The notes under the pieces: model-generated
Databases searched by the model: none
What the model was told of the DNA's origin: nothing
What the model saw: only the letters and a program-made list of their open reading frames with translations
Program-made: the position numbers and the translations under genes
Assembly (NCBI GenBank): GCA_030704765.1
Contig: JAUYDD010000164.1
Span: forward strand, 1-35,081
Reading direction: 5' to 3'
DNA from: Nanobdellota archaeon
GTDB lineage: Archaea; Nanobdellota; Nanobdellia; Pacearchaeales; GW2011-AR1
Length of the DNA stretch: 35,081 bases
Part shown: positions 8,272 to 16,138 of the stretch, piece by piece
Layout of the letters: the number at the start of each line of letters is the position of its first letter
How positions within the stretch are numbered: position 1 is the stretch's first letter

Positions 8272-9819
8272 ATGTTAAAAGAAAACTTTAAAATAACTCT
8301 TGTTTCAACTGCTACTTTTCCTTCTGACCAAGGAATCAGGACAATATCAAGTGTACTTAAAAAAGCAGGTTATGATACAAAGATAATATTCCTAGCATAT
8401 TCAGAAAATTATAAAAAAATGTATCCAGACTCAGTCTTGGAAAAAGTGAAAGAATTATGCAAAGATTCAAAATTAATTGGAATTAATTCTTTTGCATCAA
8501 CAGCACCAAGAGCAGAACAAGTGATTAAAAAATTAAAAGAGCTAAATGCACCTATAATTTGGGGAGGTATACATGCTACTATCTCTCCTGAAAAATGCAT
8601 TGGACATTGCGATATTGTCTGTGTTGGAGAAGCAGAAGATGCATTTTTAGATTTAGTCAAAGCTATTCAAAAGAAAAAAAATTTCACAAAAATAAAAAAT
8701 CTATGGATAAAAAAATATAAGAAAATAATAAAAAATCCTGTCAGACCCTTACTTGATGATTTAGATTCCCTTCCTCCTGTTGATTATGATATAGAAGACC
8801 ATTATATACTCCATAATAATGATATAATTGATTTTAGAGAAGAAGATTTAGGGGGACAGATATTCTTTTTGACAGGAAGAGGATGTCCATATGGATGCTC
8901 TTACTGCAGTAATGATTTTTTCAATAAGTTATATGAAGGAAAAAGGAAAAAAATATTAAGATGGCATAGCCCGGAATATATTGTTGATTGTGTTATAAAC
9001 TTAAAAAATAGATTCAAGACTCTAAAATATTTTGATATAAGGGATGATACTTTTTCTATGCGTTCTGCAGGAGAAATAAAAAAGTTTTGTAAACTTTACA
9101 AAGAAAAAGTGGGCATGAGATTTAAATGTCTTGGAGACCCCCATACTATTACTGAAGAGAAAATCAAAGCCCTTGTTGAAGCAGGATGCACTGATATTAT
9201 TATAGGCATACAAGGTGTTGAAAGAGTCAATAAATATATATACCATAGGAATCAAACAGACAAGGATGTATTAAGAGCTTCAAAAATCATCAACAAATAT
9301 AAAGATAAACTGACTGTTATGTATGATGTCATAACGTCTAATCCTTATGAGACTTCTGATGATATAATAAACATGATAAGGCTATTGCAAAAAATACCTA
9401 AACCTTATTATCTTTCTGTTAATAATCTTGTTTTTTTCACATCAACACCTTTATATTGCAAAGCCAAGGAAGATGGCATTATACAAAAAGAAGAGGATTC
9501 TGCAGCTGATTTGAATTATTGGGATAGGGCAGCACATATTAAATTAAAAAAGAAAAACATGTATCTTAATCTTATCCTAAATATGATGAGAGGTGTAGCT
9601 ACAAAAAAAAGATATGGAATAATGCCTAATTATCTTATTAATTATCTTTTAGAAGAAGATAGAGTAAAAAGAAATCTGGAAAATACATTTCCTACATATA
9701 TAGCATTGTTCTTTGTTGGATGGAGTGATACTATAAGGGAGAGAATAGCAAAACCTCTTTATAGAAGCATGCCAGTTTCATTTAAAGCTTGGTATGATAA
9801 AGTAAGGTATAGGGTATAG
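8272..9819 (+). CDS. B12-binding-domain radical SAM protein
   Basis: A 515-residue protein of the large cobalamin-dependent radical SAM class. The N-terminal Rossmann-like B12-binding domain (about 5-135) contains GINSFASTAPRAEQV, IIWGGIHATISPEKC and VCVGEAEDAFLDL, the typical GGxHxT and GE signatures. The radical SAM core follows, with C205, C209, C212 in GRGCPYGCSYC. The C-terminal region (about 400-515) is a helical domain of unknown role. Members of this class methylate unactivated carbons or rearrange lipids and sugars; the substrate is unknown here. The gene is monocistronic, with its own TATA-like box, and ends just before a hairpin element. Confidence 0.88.
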   Translation: MLKENFKITLVSTATFPSDQGIRTISSVLKKAGYDTKIIFLAYSENYKKMYPDSVLEKVKELCKDSKLIGINSFASTAPRAEQVIKKLKELNAPIIWGGIHATISPEKCIGHCDIVCVGEAEDAFLDLVKAIQKKKNFTKIKNLWIKKYKKIIKNPVRPLLDDLDSLPPVDYDIEDHYILHNNDIIDFREEDLGGQIFFLTGRGCPYGCSYCSNDFFNKLYEGKRKKILRWHSPEYIVDCVINLKNRFKTLKYFDIRDDTFSMRSAGEIKKFCKLYKEKVGMRFKCLGDPHTITEEKIKALVEAGCTDIIIGIQGVERVNKYIYHRNQTDKDVLRASKIINKYKDKLTVMYDVITSNPYETSDDIINMIRLLQKIPKPYYLSVNNLVFFTSTPLYCKAKEDGIIQKEEDSAADLNYWDRAAHIKLKKKNMYLNLILNMMRGVATKKRYGIMPNYLINYLLEEDRVKRNLENTFPTYIALFFVGWSDTIRERIAKPLYRSMPVSFKAWYDKVRYRV

Positions 9820-9840
9820 AATTATGTTCTTTTATCAAAA

Positions 9841-9998
9841 AAACAATGGGCCACCACACCCTAAAGGTTTTTTGCCACAGCTAAAAAATCGCCTGCTGGC
9901 GAGTGTGGTTTGATAGGCCCTTGTTTTTAGGATGCTCAAGAATTGAAAACTGTAACATTTGCTACGACCACATGATAAATCATGAGGTTTTCAATTCT
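9841..9998. repeat. Two-part nested hairpin element (copy B)
   Basis: Part 1: outer arms AAACAATGGGCC (9841-9852) and GGCCCTTGTTT (9916-9926, one bulge); inner arms ACCACAC (9853-9859) and GTGTGGT (9903-9909). Between them is a CC-TAAA-GG loop, then about 35 extra bases with two small hairpins (TTTTTT/AAAAAA and TCGCC/GGCGA). Linker AGGATGCTC (9929-9937). Part 2: AGAATTGAAAAC (9939-9950) pairs perfectly with GTTTTCAATTCT (9987-9998) around CATGAT-AA-ATCATG (9971-9984). The right arm overlaps the last codons and stop of the queC gene. The design matches the 27144-27262 copy although most stem sequences differ. Confidence 0.75.
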
Positions 9999-10695
9999 CG
10001 ACATAATAAATAGTCGGATCTTTAATACCTGCCCAGTAAAAACCCTCTTTCCTTAACATACAAGAAAGACAATAACCGCAAGGTTTATTTTTTATAGGAG
10101 CGTAACATGAAAATGTTTCTTTAAAATCAACACCTAATTTTTTTCCAAGCAAGATTATATCTTCTTTATCCTTGTTTATTAAAGGAGCATAGATTTTTCC
10201 ATTGATTATTGAAGCTATGGATTTTAATTTATTCATCTGTTTAATGAATTTTTTTGTTGAATCAGGATAGCTTTCTTTTCCTTCGCATTTGAATCCTACA
10301 AAAATATTATAATCTTGTTTATTCTTGATATTATAAGATTCTGCAAGAGCTATTGCATAAGCCAAAAATATAACATTTCTTTGAGGAACATAATATTTAT
10401 CAGACTCTTCTTTTGTATCTTTCAAATCCTTTCTTGATAATCTGTTCACTTTTTTTATTGAATTTATCAAAGATGTAGAAATTTTCCCTAATTCTCGCAA
10501 GTTTATTTCAATGAAATCTGCATTCAAATATTCAGAACATTTTCTTGATGCTTTTCTTTCAGACAAAACATTTCTCTGATTATAATTAAAAAATAGGATT
10601 AGTATATTATTATAATTGAGCCTATGCTTTACATAATAAGCAGTAGTTACACTATCTATACCTCCAGAACATAAAATAATTGCATTTTTTATCAT
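9991..10695 (-). CDS. queC: 7-cyano-7-deazaguanine synthase (QueC family)
   Basis: A 234-residue enzyme that would convert 7-carboxy-7-deazaguanine to preQ0 using ATP and ammonia, on the route to archaeosine in tRNA. It has the PP-loop SGGIDS (10-15), VPQRNVIFLAYAIALAE (103-119) and the C-terminal zinc site C197, C206, C209, C212 in CYAP...CGYCLSCMLRKEGF. Length and motif order are normal for QueC. Its stop codon lies inside the right arm of the hairpin element at 9987-9998, so the last residues are supplied by that element. It shares a central TATA box with the divergent gene at 10746. Why it sits among glycan genes is unclear; other 7-deazaguanine genes are not seen here. Confidence 0.9.
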   Translation of the reverse strand: MIKNAIILCSGGIDSVTTAYYVKHRLNYNNILILFFNYNQRNVLSERKASRKCSEYLNADFIEINLRELGKISTSLINSIKKVNRLSRKDLKDTKEESDKYYVPQRNVIFLAYAIALAESYNIKNKQDYNIFVGFKCEGKESYPDSTKKFIKQMNKLKSIASIINGKIYAPLINKDKEDIILLGKKLGVDFKETFSCYAPIKNKPCGYCLSCMLRKEGFYWAGIKDPTIYYVEN

Positions 10696-10715
10696 TAAAA
10701 TTACAATATAATAAA

Positions 10716-10724
10716 CTTTATAAG
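10716..10724. promoter_or_regulatory. Shared bidirectional TATA box between queC and the 10746 gene
   Basis: CTTTATAAG is nearly self-complementary in its core. Its centre is 26 bases before the plus-strand ATG at 10746 and 25 bases before the minus-strand ATG at 10695. The whole gap is only 50 bases and has no other good TATA box, so one TBP site appears to serve two leaderless transcripts. Confidence 0.6.
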
Positions 10725-10745
10725 TATGCTTTTTATTTTTTATAA

Positions 10746-10940
10746 ATGAAAAAACAAGCTAAAGAGCTAAAAAAAGGTGATAAAATCATAATAGCTGAAC
10801 AAAAAGCTGTTATAAATGAAATAGAGATATCTGATATTGGAAAACAAGGGAAAAGAAAAGTGAGAATTGGAGCTATTACTGAAAAAAACGAGAAAGTAAT
10901 AATCATAAGGCCAGAAGACCATCCTTTTGAAGTAATGTGA
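10746..10940 (+). CDS. Small KOW/EF-P N-domain-like protein
   Basis: A 64-residue soluble protein: KKGDKIIIAEQKAVINEIE, then KRKVRIGAITEKNEKVIIIR, ending PEDHPFEVM. The pattern of short beta-strands with KKGDKI and VRIGA resembles the N-terminal SH3-like domain of aIF5A/EF-P, but the hypusine loop and OB domain are absent. It may be a small RNA-binding or translation-linked protein. It starts 26 bases from the shared TATA box, opposite queC, and the next gene at 10989 has its own promoter. Family placement is by eye only. Confidence 0.6.
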   Translation: MKKQAKELKKGDKIIIAEQKAVINEIEISDIGKQGKRKVRIGAITEKNEKVIIIRPEDHPFEVM

Positions 10941-10957
10941 TTAATTGCATAAAAATG

Positions 10958-10967
10958 TTTTTATACC
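10958..10967 (+). promoter_or_regulatory. TATA box for the GT2 gene at 10989
   Basis: TTTTTATACC is centred about 27 bases upstream of the ATG at 10989, so the GT2 gene need not depend on the promoter of the preceding small gene. Confidence 0.6.
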
Positions 10968-10988
10968 CTAAATTTAATATATTCCTAC

Positions 10989-11894
10989 ATGATTGACATT
11001 ATAATAACTTCTTTTAATGAACCAAAAGCAACACTTAGAGCTGTAGAGATATTTTTAAACCAGGATATAAAAGAGAAATTTAGGATAATAGTATGCGATC
11101 CTTTTCCTGAAGTAAAAGAATTATTTAAAAAAAATATAAAAGATAAAAGAGTTGGATTTTTCCTAGATCCTGGAGAAGGAAAAAGCTATGCTTTAAATCT
11201 TCTAATCGAAAAATTAAACACAAACAGTCAAGAGGATATATTTATATTTACAGATGGAGATGTCCATGTCTCTAATAATGCTTTAAAAGAAATAACTGAA
11301 GCTTTTAAAGATCCTAAAGTCGGATGTGCCACTGCAAAACCTGTTACAATAAATCCAAGAAACAATATGATGGGTTATTGGTCTCATCTGCTTTTTTCAG
11401 GAATTCATAAAGTTAGAAAAAATCTTTCTAATAAAGAAAGATTCTTTGAATGTTCTGGATATTTATTTGCTATAAGAAAAGGGGTCATATTTGAATTTCC
11501 ATTAGATGGTTCTGAAGATGGAATTATTCCTTATATTTTTTGGAAAAATGGATATAAAATAAAATATCTTCCTAGTTTAGAGGTTTATGTAAAAAATCCT
11601 GAGAACCTAAAAGATTGGAAAACCCAAAAAATAAGAAATATTAAAGGACATGAAAACTATTCCAAACTTTATCCAGATATGCCTAGGACAAAAAGCTTTT
11701 TGAATGAAATCAGATACGGACTATTTCATGCACTTTTTTATCCTAGAACTCCTAAAGAAGCATGGTGGACAATAAAGTTATTTTATCATAGATATTCCAT
11801 CTATAGTCAAGCATTCAAAGACTTGAAGAAAAAAGAAGTCTATACAGATGGTTGGAGAGAAAATGAAACTCCTACAACAAGGACCTTGGATTAA
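10989..11894 (+). CDS. GT2-family glycosyltransferase
   Basis: A 301-residue inverting GT-A enzyme. It begins IDIIITSFNEP, has the metal-binding DGD (89-91) in FIFTDGDVHVS, a GEGKSYALN segment before it, a likely catalytic-base region GSEDGIIPY (about 175-183), and an RNIKGH region near 218 in the place of the processive-type QxxRW. No membrane helices are evident, unlike the 23372 GT2, so it probably acts as a soluble or peripheral enzyme. A TATA box lies about 27 bases upstream. The next gene, a P-loop kinase, follows 30 bases later with its own TATA box. Confidence 0.85.
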   Translation: MIDIIITSFNEPKATLRAVEIFLNQDIKEKFRIIVCDPFPEVKELFKKNIKDKRVGFFLDPGEGKSYALNLLIEKLNTNSQEDIFIFTDGDVHVSNNALKEITEAFKDPKVGCATAKPVTINPRNNMMGYWSHLLFSGIHKVRKNLSNKERFFECSGYLFAIRKGVIFEFPLDGSEDGIIPYIFWKNGYKIKYLPSLEVYVKNPENLKDWKTQKIRNIKGHENYSKLYPDMPRTKSFLNEIRYGLFHALFYPRTPKEAWWTIKLFYHRYSIYSQAFKDLKKKEVYTDGWRENETPTTRTLD

Positions 11895-11906
11895 GTATTT
11901 ATAATT
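11895..11906 (+). promoter_or_regulatory. TATA box for the kinase-like gene at 11925
   Basis: GTATTTATAATT lies directly after the preceding stop codon and is centred about 25 bases from the ATG at 11925. Confidence 0.55.
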
Positions 11907-11924
11907 GATTTTCTTCTGTAAAAG

Positions 11925-12503
11925 ATGAAAAAAAGATGGTTTAAAAAAATTTATCAGGTTCATGAAAAAACTCTTATATATAAAGATGCAAAAAATAAAA
12001 AATTAATAATTTGTTTTTCAGGGGTGCCTGCTTCAGGAAAGACTACTCTTGCTAAAATCCTTGAAAAAAGATACATGGGAATAAGATTAAATAAGGATGA
12101 TATTGGAAATATCATCCTAAAATTAAACTTAGTTAATGAAACAGATATCAAAGAGGGATTCTCTAGTGAATATATAATTCATCTTTTAAAAAATTATCCA
12201 TTAAAAAATAAATTAATAATTCTTGACAAGAGTATAGACAGGGATTATAAGACTCTATTTAATATTTTAAAAAAATATTCTTATCCTATTTTTCTTATCA
12301 GACTAAAAATATCAAGAGAAAAAATGATAAAAAGGATTAATAAAAGAAATAATGATAATCTAGAAGCCTGGATAAAAAAAGTTGATAAATGGTTCTTTGA
12401 TTTTATAGAAGCAAATAAGCACATAAAACCTGATTTTGTGTATAATAATAAAGATGATTTAAATGAATTGTTTTTTAAATTAGACAGAATCATTAAAAAC
12501 TAA
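11925..12503 (+). CDS. P-loop small-molecule or polynucleotide kinase-like ATPase
   Basis: A 192-residue protein with Walker A GVPASGKTT at 33-41 and a following LNKDDIG segment (about 55-61). This is the arrangement of AAA_33/zeta-toxin/APS-kinase-like kinases, where this Asp contacts the substrate hydroxyl. A basic helix (REKMIKRINKRN, about 125-136) could be the LID arginine region. It would phosphorylate a sugar, nucleoside or RNA end; the substrate is not deducible. Its last four bases overlap the stop of the convergent winged-helix gene. The deoxyribosyltransferase two genes away makes a nucleoside substrate conceivable. Confidence 0.7.
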   Translation: MKKRWFKKIYQVHEKTLIYKDAKNKKLIICFSGVPASGKTTLAKILEKRYMGIRLNKDDIGNIILKLNLVNETDIKEGFSSEYIIHLLKNYPLKNKLIILDKSIDRDYKTLFNILKKYSYPIFLIRLKISREKMIKRINKRNNDNLEAWIKKVDKWFFDFIEANKHIKPDFVYNNKDDLNELFFKLDRIIKN

Positions 12504-12766
12504 ATGCCCCATTTTTCTTTTATTTCAGAAAAACTGCCTGTATCTTTAAGATAATTTACTCCATTGTCTGCTAAATCATAAAAAAGTGCATTATCTATTT
12601 TTCTTTTCTCAATCAGACCTTCTTTTTCCATGTCTTTTAATAAATTTTTTAAATTAGGAAACGCAAAGTCATTTATTAATAAAAAATCCTTGATATCTTT
12701 TATATTTCTTTCTTCTCCAATTGATAAAAAATAAAGTATTCCTTCAACAATATCTTCTTCGTCCAT
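12500..12766 (-). CDS. Small winged-helix-like protein
   Basis: An 88-residue protein: MDEEDIVEGILYFLSIG, then FPNLKNLLKDMEKEGLIEKRKIDNALFYDLADNGVNYL. The helix-helix-wing order and the KEGLIEKR...FYDLADNG sentence match archaeal winged-helix regulators. There is no separate sensor domain. It lies 7 bases downstream of the deoxyribosyltransferase gene on the same strand and is probably co-transcribed with it. It overlaps the convergent kinase gene by four bases. It may control local genes, but no operator is visible. Confidence 0.6.
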   Translation of the reverse strand: MDEEDIVEGILYFLSIGEERNIKDIKDFLLINDFAFPNLKNLLKDMEKEGLIEKRKIDNALFYDLADNGVNYLKDTGSFSEIKEKWGI

Positions 12767-12773
12767 AGTTGAA

Positions 12774-13193
12774 TTAAATTTTTCTTTTTAACTTGAATCT
12801 TTTCAATTTCTGCTCTAATTTTTCTAAGGAATCTACAAATTCCATAGAACTTATCAATATTGAACTTAAATAATCAAATGCTTCTTCTATTGATTCATCA
12901 GTCTTGATACCTATTGCAGGTATATTTTTTGCATAAGCATATCCTAATTCCCAAGAAGTACCTGCCCCTATATGAAGACCGTTTAAATCTGCTATTATTA
13001 AATCAATATCTCTAAAACCTTTTATTATATCTTCATTAAAGATTCTTTTTGCATCTTTAATATCTTTTGCTATGCCTACATCCCTATGAGGTAAAAAGGT
13101 CTTAAAACCTAGTTTTTCGCATAAATTTGCAATTTTTTCTAGAAATTCTTTTTCAGAATCATCTGATAGTTTTCCAGCAATATATACTTTCAT
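12774..13193 (-). CDS. Nucleoside 2-deoxyribosyltransferase-like protein
   Basis: A 139-residue protein of the NDT/DNPH1 fold. It starts MKVYIAGKLSDDSEK, has the IIADLNGLHIGAGTSWELGYAYA block (66-88) with the expected catalytic Glu at E82, and a final strand AIGIKTDES. Members move deoxyribose between bases or hydrolyse deoxynucleoside monophosphates. Length is normal. It is the first of two minus-strand genes, and the 47-base gap to the divergent GT9-Nudix gene contains one TATA-like site that could serve both. Its nearness to queC suggests, without proof, a role in modified nucleosides. Confidence 0.82.
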   Translation of the reverse strand: MKVYIAGKLSDDSEKEFLEKIANLCEKLGFKTFLPHRDVGIAKDIKDAKRIFNEDIIKGFRDIDLIIADLNGLHIGAGTSWELGYAYAKNIPAIGIKTDESIEEAFDYLSSILISSMEFVDSLEKLEQKLKRFKLKRKI

Positions 13194-13208
13194 CTTAGTT
13201 TCACAAAT

Positions 13209-13217
13209 CTTAAATAC
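13209..13217. promoter_or_regulatory. TATA-like site between divergent genes at 13193 and 13241
   Basis: CTTAAATAC is about 28 bases before the plus ATG (13241) and about 20-24 bases before the minus ATG (13193). In a 47-base gap it is the best candidate for both directions. An alternative, TTTTAAATTT at 13227-13236, is too close to the plus start and too far from the minus start. Confidence 0.45.
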
Positions 13218-13240
13218 CTACCAAGGTTTTAAATTTAACT

Positions 13241-14608
13241 ATGGAGATACTTATAATAAAACTAGGAGCTAAAGGTGATGTTTTAAGAACACTTCCAGTA
13301 TTAATTGCATTAAAAAAAAAATATCCAGATTCAAATATAACTTGGATTACGAAAAGAGAATCAGAAGAAATAGTAAAAAATAGCCCTTTTGTAAAAAGGG
13401 TTATTATATCTCCATTTGTTCCAACAGAAGAATATGATCTGCTTTATAATTTTGATATAGAAGAAGAAGCAACAAAAATTGCAATGCATACTAAAGCAAA
13501 TAAAAAATATGGGTTTTATTCAGATAATGGTTATCTATCTTCATATAATCTTTCTTCTGAATATTACCTTAATACTATTTTTGATGATGAATTAAAGAAA
13601 AACAATAAAAAGACCTATCAAGAAATGATATTTGAATCTGCTGAAATTGATTATAAAAAACAGCATCATCCAATATTTCTTTCAGAAAGTGATAAAGAAC
13701 TAGGAAGAAACTTTCTTAAAAAAAATAATATTATAAACAAAGTTATAGGCATACATATGGGAGCTTCTTCTAGATGGCCTTCTAAAGTCTGGCATGAAGA
13801 AAAAGTGAAGGAATTCATAAAAAAATCTAAAGAGAATAATTATGAAATCGTACTTTTTGGAGGGCCGAATGAAATAGAAAAACATGATGGGCTAATAAAA
13901 AATCTAGAAAAAGAAAATATTTATGTTTATAGGAATAATCCTAATAATACTGATACAGAATTCGCATCACTTGTCAATATATGCGATTATATGGTTTGTT
14001 CAGATAGTTTTTCTTTACATGTCTCTATTGCATTAAAAAAATCCACAATCGGATTATTTTTTTGCACTCCTCCTAATGAAGTAGAAGATTATGGGATATT
14101 GAAAAAAATAAACTCTCCTTTACTTTATGAATTTTTTCCTGAAAAATGCGATCAATATTCAGAAGAATTAACAAAAACAATTTCTCCTGAAAAGGTTTTT
14201 TTATCAATTAAAGAATTTGAAAATGAAATCAGGGTTGTTAATGCAATTATAAAATATAATCAAAATATCCTTATAATAAAAAGAAAAGAAGGCATTCATA
14301 AAGGAAAATGGGCTTTTCCAGGCGGAATAACTGAAAGATATGAAACAACAGGAGAAGCTTTAGAAAGAGAACTAAAAGAAGAAGTAAACTTGAATTTAAA
14401 AAAAATAATAAAAAAGATATCAGAATTTGAATATCCAAGAGAGAATAATAAAATAACAAAAGGGGAGTGTTATTTAGTTGAAACAGAAGATATTTTAGTT
14501 AAAAAGAATGAGGAAATTGAAGATTTTAAATGGATTGGAATAAATGATATTGAAAAATTTAATCTAATAGAGGGTTTAGATGAGGAAATTTCAGATTGTT
14601 TTAAATAA
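13241..14608 (+). CDS. GT9 (heptosyltransferase-like) - Nudix hydrolase fusion
   Basis: A 455-residue protein joining two enzymes. Residues 1 to about 325 are a GT9 enzyme: IIKLGAKGDVLRTLPVL at 5-21, GIHMGASSRWPSKVW (170-184), and SDSFSLHVSIALKKSTIGLF (254-273) in place of the usual NDSGPxHLAAA. From about 330, VVNAIIKYNQNILIIKRK opens a Nudix domain whose box runs 362-384 (G-x5-E-x7-REL-x-EE): G362, E368, R376, E377, E380, E381. The usual Gly before the last position is Asn383. The Nudix half might hydrolyse an NDP-sugar or sanitise the donor pool. I know of no standard family with this domain order. Confidence 0.88.
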   Translation: MEILIIKLGAKGDVLRTLPVLIALKKKYPDSNITWITKRESEEIVKNSPFVKRVIISPFVPTEEYDLLYNFDIEEEATKIAMHTKANKKYGFYSDNGYLSSYNLSSEYYLNTIFDDELKKNNKKTYQEMIFESAEIDYKKQHHPIFLSESDKELGRNFLKKNNIINKVIGIHMGASSRWPSKVWHEEKVKEFIKKSKENNYEIVLFGGPNEIEKHDGLIKNLEKENIYVYRNNPNNTDTEFASLVNICDYMVCSDSFSLHVSIALKKSTIGLFFCTPPNEVEDYGILKKINSPLLYEFFPEKCDQYSEELTKTISPEKVFLSIKEFENEIRVVNAIIKYNQNILIIKRKEGIHKGKWAFPGGITERYETTGEALERELKEEVNLNLKKIIKKISEFEYPRENNKITKGECYLVETEDILVKKNEEIEDFKWIGINDIEKFNLIEGLDEEISDCFK

Positions 14609-14617
14609 ATAGAATGA

Positions 14618-16051
14618 TCATGTTTTAAAAAGATAATCTGAAAATTTCCTGATTGACTTTATAGTTTCTAATTTAGATCCAAAAATTATAGAATAAATTT
14701 TCCACTGAGACCATCCATATGAAACAAAATAGACAAAATCATATAGTTTATTCTTAGGAAATTTTATTAATTGTTTTATTATTGGATGAAAAATTGGAAA
14801 TTTTACAGCTATTATGCTAAGTTTATACAGGTTTTCTAACCTTCTTTTATCAAAATCACTATAATTTAAAACAGTGGTACTGAGATAACTGCTACCTAAT
14901 TTATCAAAATCTCCATCAAAATAATTGTTTTCTATTGAATAGGTTGAAAGCACAGTTCCAGGATAGGGTTGAAAAATTGAAAAACCTGGTAAGTCTGGTT
15001 TACATAAAGAATTTAGGCTTATTGTTTTAAAAGAATAATCTAAATCCTCTCCTGGAAGGCCTAGCATATTTTGAGAAGTTAGTTTTATACCTTTTTCTTT
15101 TATTATTTTACATGCATTAATTATCTGTTCATTAGACATATTTCTCTCAAGAATCTCTTTTCTTATTTTTTCATCTCCGGTTTCAATACCCATATAGACT
15201 AAGATGCAGTTAGCTGACTTTAATTTTTCAGCTACTTCATCTGTCATTAAGTCAGCCCTTATATTGCATATAAAGGGCAGATTTATCTCTTTTTTATATT
15301 TATCACAAAAATCAAATAACCAAGTTTTGTTCATATTGAATGTATCATCTACGAACTTCACAACACCTAATGGAAAATTTTCTTTAACATATTTTATTTC
15401 TTCTATAACATTATTTACACTCCTTTGCCTGACTAATTTACCTTTAACAGTTGAATATAATTGATTATACTGCCTATTGAAGCAATAAGTGCATTTAAAT
15501 GGACATCCTCTACTAGTAATAAATCTTTTTATCTTCAAGTCTTTTAATAAATTATCTTTTTTATAAATCATCTCTCTATCTGGAAAAGGAAGAGAATCTA
15601 AGTCATGTATTGGTTTTCTTAAACAATTTTTATAAATACGACTTCCTTTTTTGACCCAAAAATTTTTAGTTTTTTCATAATTTTTATCTTTTTTGTATCT
15701 TTTTATAAAATCTAAAAATGCCTCTTCCCCTTCTCCTCGGCATATAGCGTCTACTCCTTCTTCATTTATCATTTCTGGATAAAAAGTAGGATGAGGACCT
15801 CCAAATATAGAATAAACTTTAAGTTCTTTTTTTATTTTTTTGTTTAACTCTATATACTCTTTATGGTTTCCAGTTGTTATACTATAAGCCACTATATCTG
15901 GCTTTAATTCCTTTAATTTTTCAAAAACATTATCAGTCTTAAAACATACTAAATCCGTATCATGCCCTGATTTTTTTAATACTGATGATAAAATCATGAT
16001 ACCAAGAGGATCTGAGATAGTAATCATCTTTATTATAAACACTATTTTCAT
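14618..16051 (-). CDS. B12-binding-domain radical SAM protein
   Basis: A 477-residue cobalamin-type radical SAM enzyme. The B12-binding domain (about 1-120) starts directly at the N-terminus, with SIFGGPHPTFYPE (81-93) and CRGEGEEAFLDF (104-115). The core motif is C183, C187, C190 in SRGCPFKCTYC, with later YMGIETGDEKIRKEILERN typical of the core. The C-terminus (about 390-477) is a helical extension. It is convergent with the GT9-Nudix gene (9-base gap) and divergent from the PMT gene. A TATA-like stretch on the minus strand at about 16072-16084 is 26 bases from its ATG. Confidence 0.88.
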   Translation of the reverse strand: MKIVFIIKMITISDPLGIMILSSVLKKSGHDTDLVCFKTDNVFEKLKELKPDIVAYSITTGNHKEYIELNKKIKKELKVYSIFGGPHPTFYPEMINEEGVDAICRGEGEEAFLDFIKRYKKDKNYEKTKNFWVKKGSRIYKNCLRKPIHDLDSLPFPDREMIYKKDNLLKDLKIKRFITSRGCPFKCTYCFNRQYNQLYSTVKGKLVRQRSVNNVIEEIKYVKENFPLGVVKFVDDTFNMNKTWLFDFCDKYKKEINLPFICNIRADLMTDEVAEKLKSANCILVYMGIETGDEKIRKEILERNMSNEQIINACKIIKEKGIKLTSQNMLGLPGEDLDYSFKTISLNSLCKPDLPGFSIFQPYPGTVLSTYSIENNYFDGDFDKLGSSYLSTTVLNYSDFDKRRLENLYKLSIIAVKFPIFHPIIKQLIKFPKNKLYDFVYFVSYGWSQWKIYSIIFGSKLETIKSIRKFSDYLFKT

Positions 16052-16107
16052 AAATAAAAAATAAAAAGATTGTTTAAAAATATATAGGTAAAATCATTCA
16101 ATAAAAA

Positions 16108-16119
16108 CATATAAAAACC
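16108..16119 (+). promoter_or_regulatory. TATA box for the membrane transferase at 16139
   Basis: CATATAAAAACC is centred 26 bases before the ATG at 16139. Confidence 0.6.
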
Positions 16120-16138
16120 ATTCATTGATTATAAATTA

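Noticed and set aside
9841..9998. A tRNA gene or C/D-box guide RNA
   Set aside because: No cloverleaf or CCA end is present. The ATGATG-like string in copy C is part of a stem and lacks a matching D box at the right distance.
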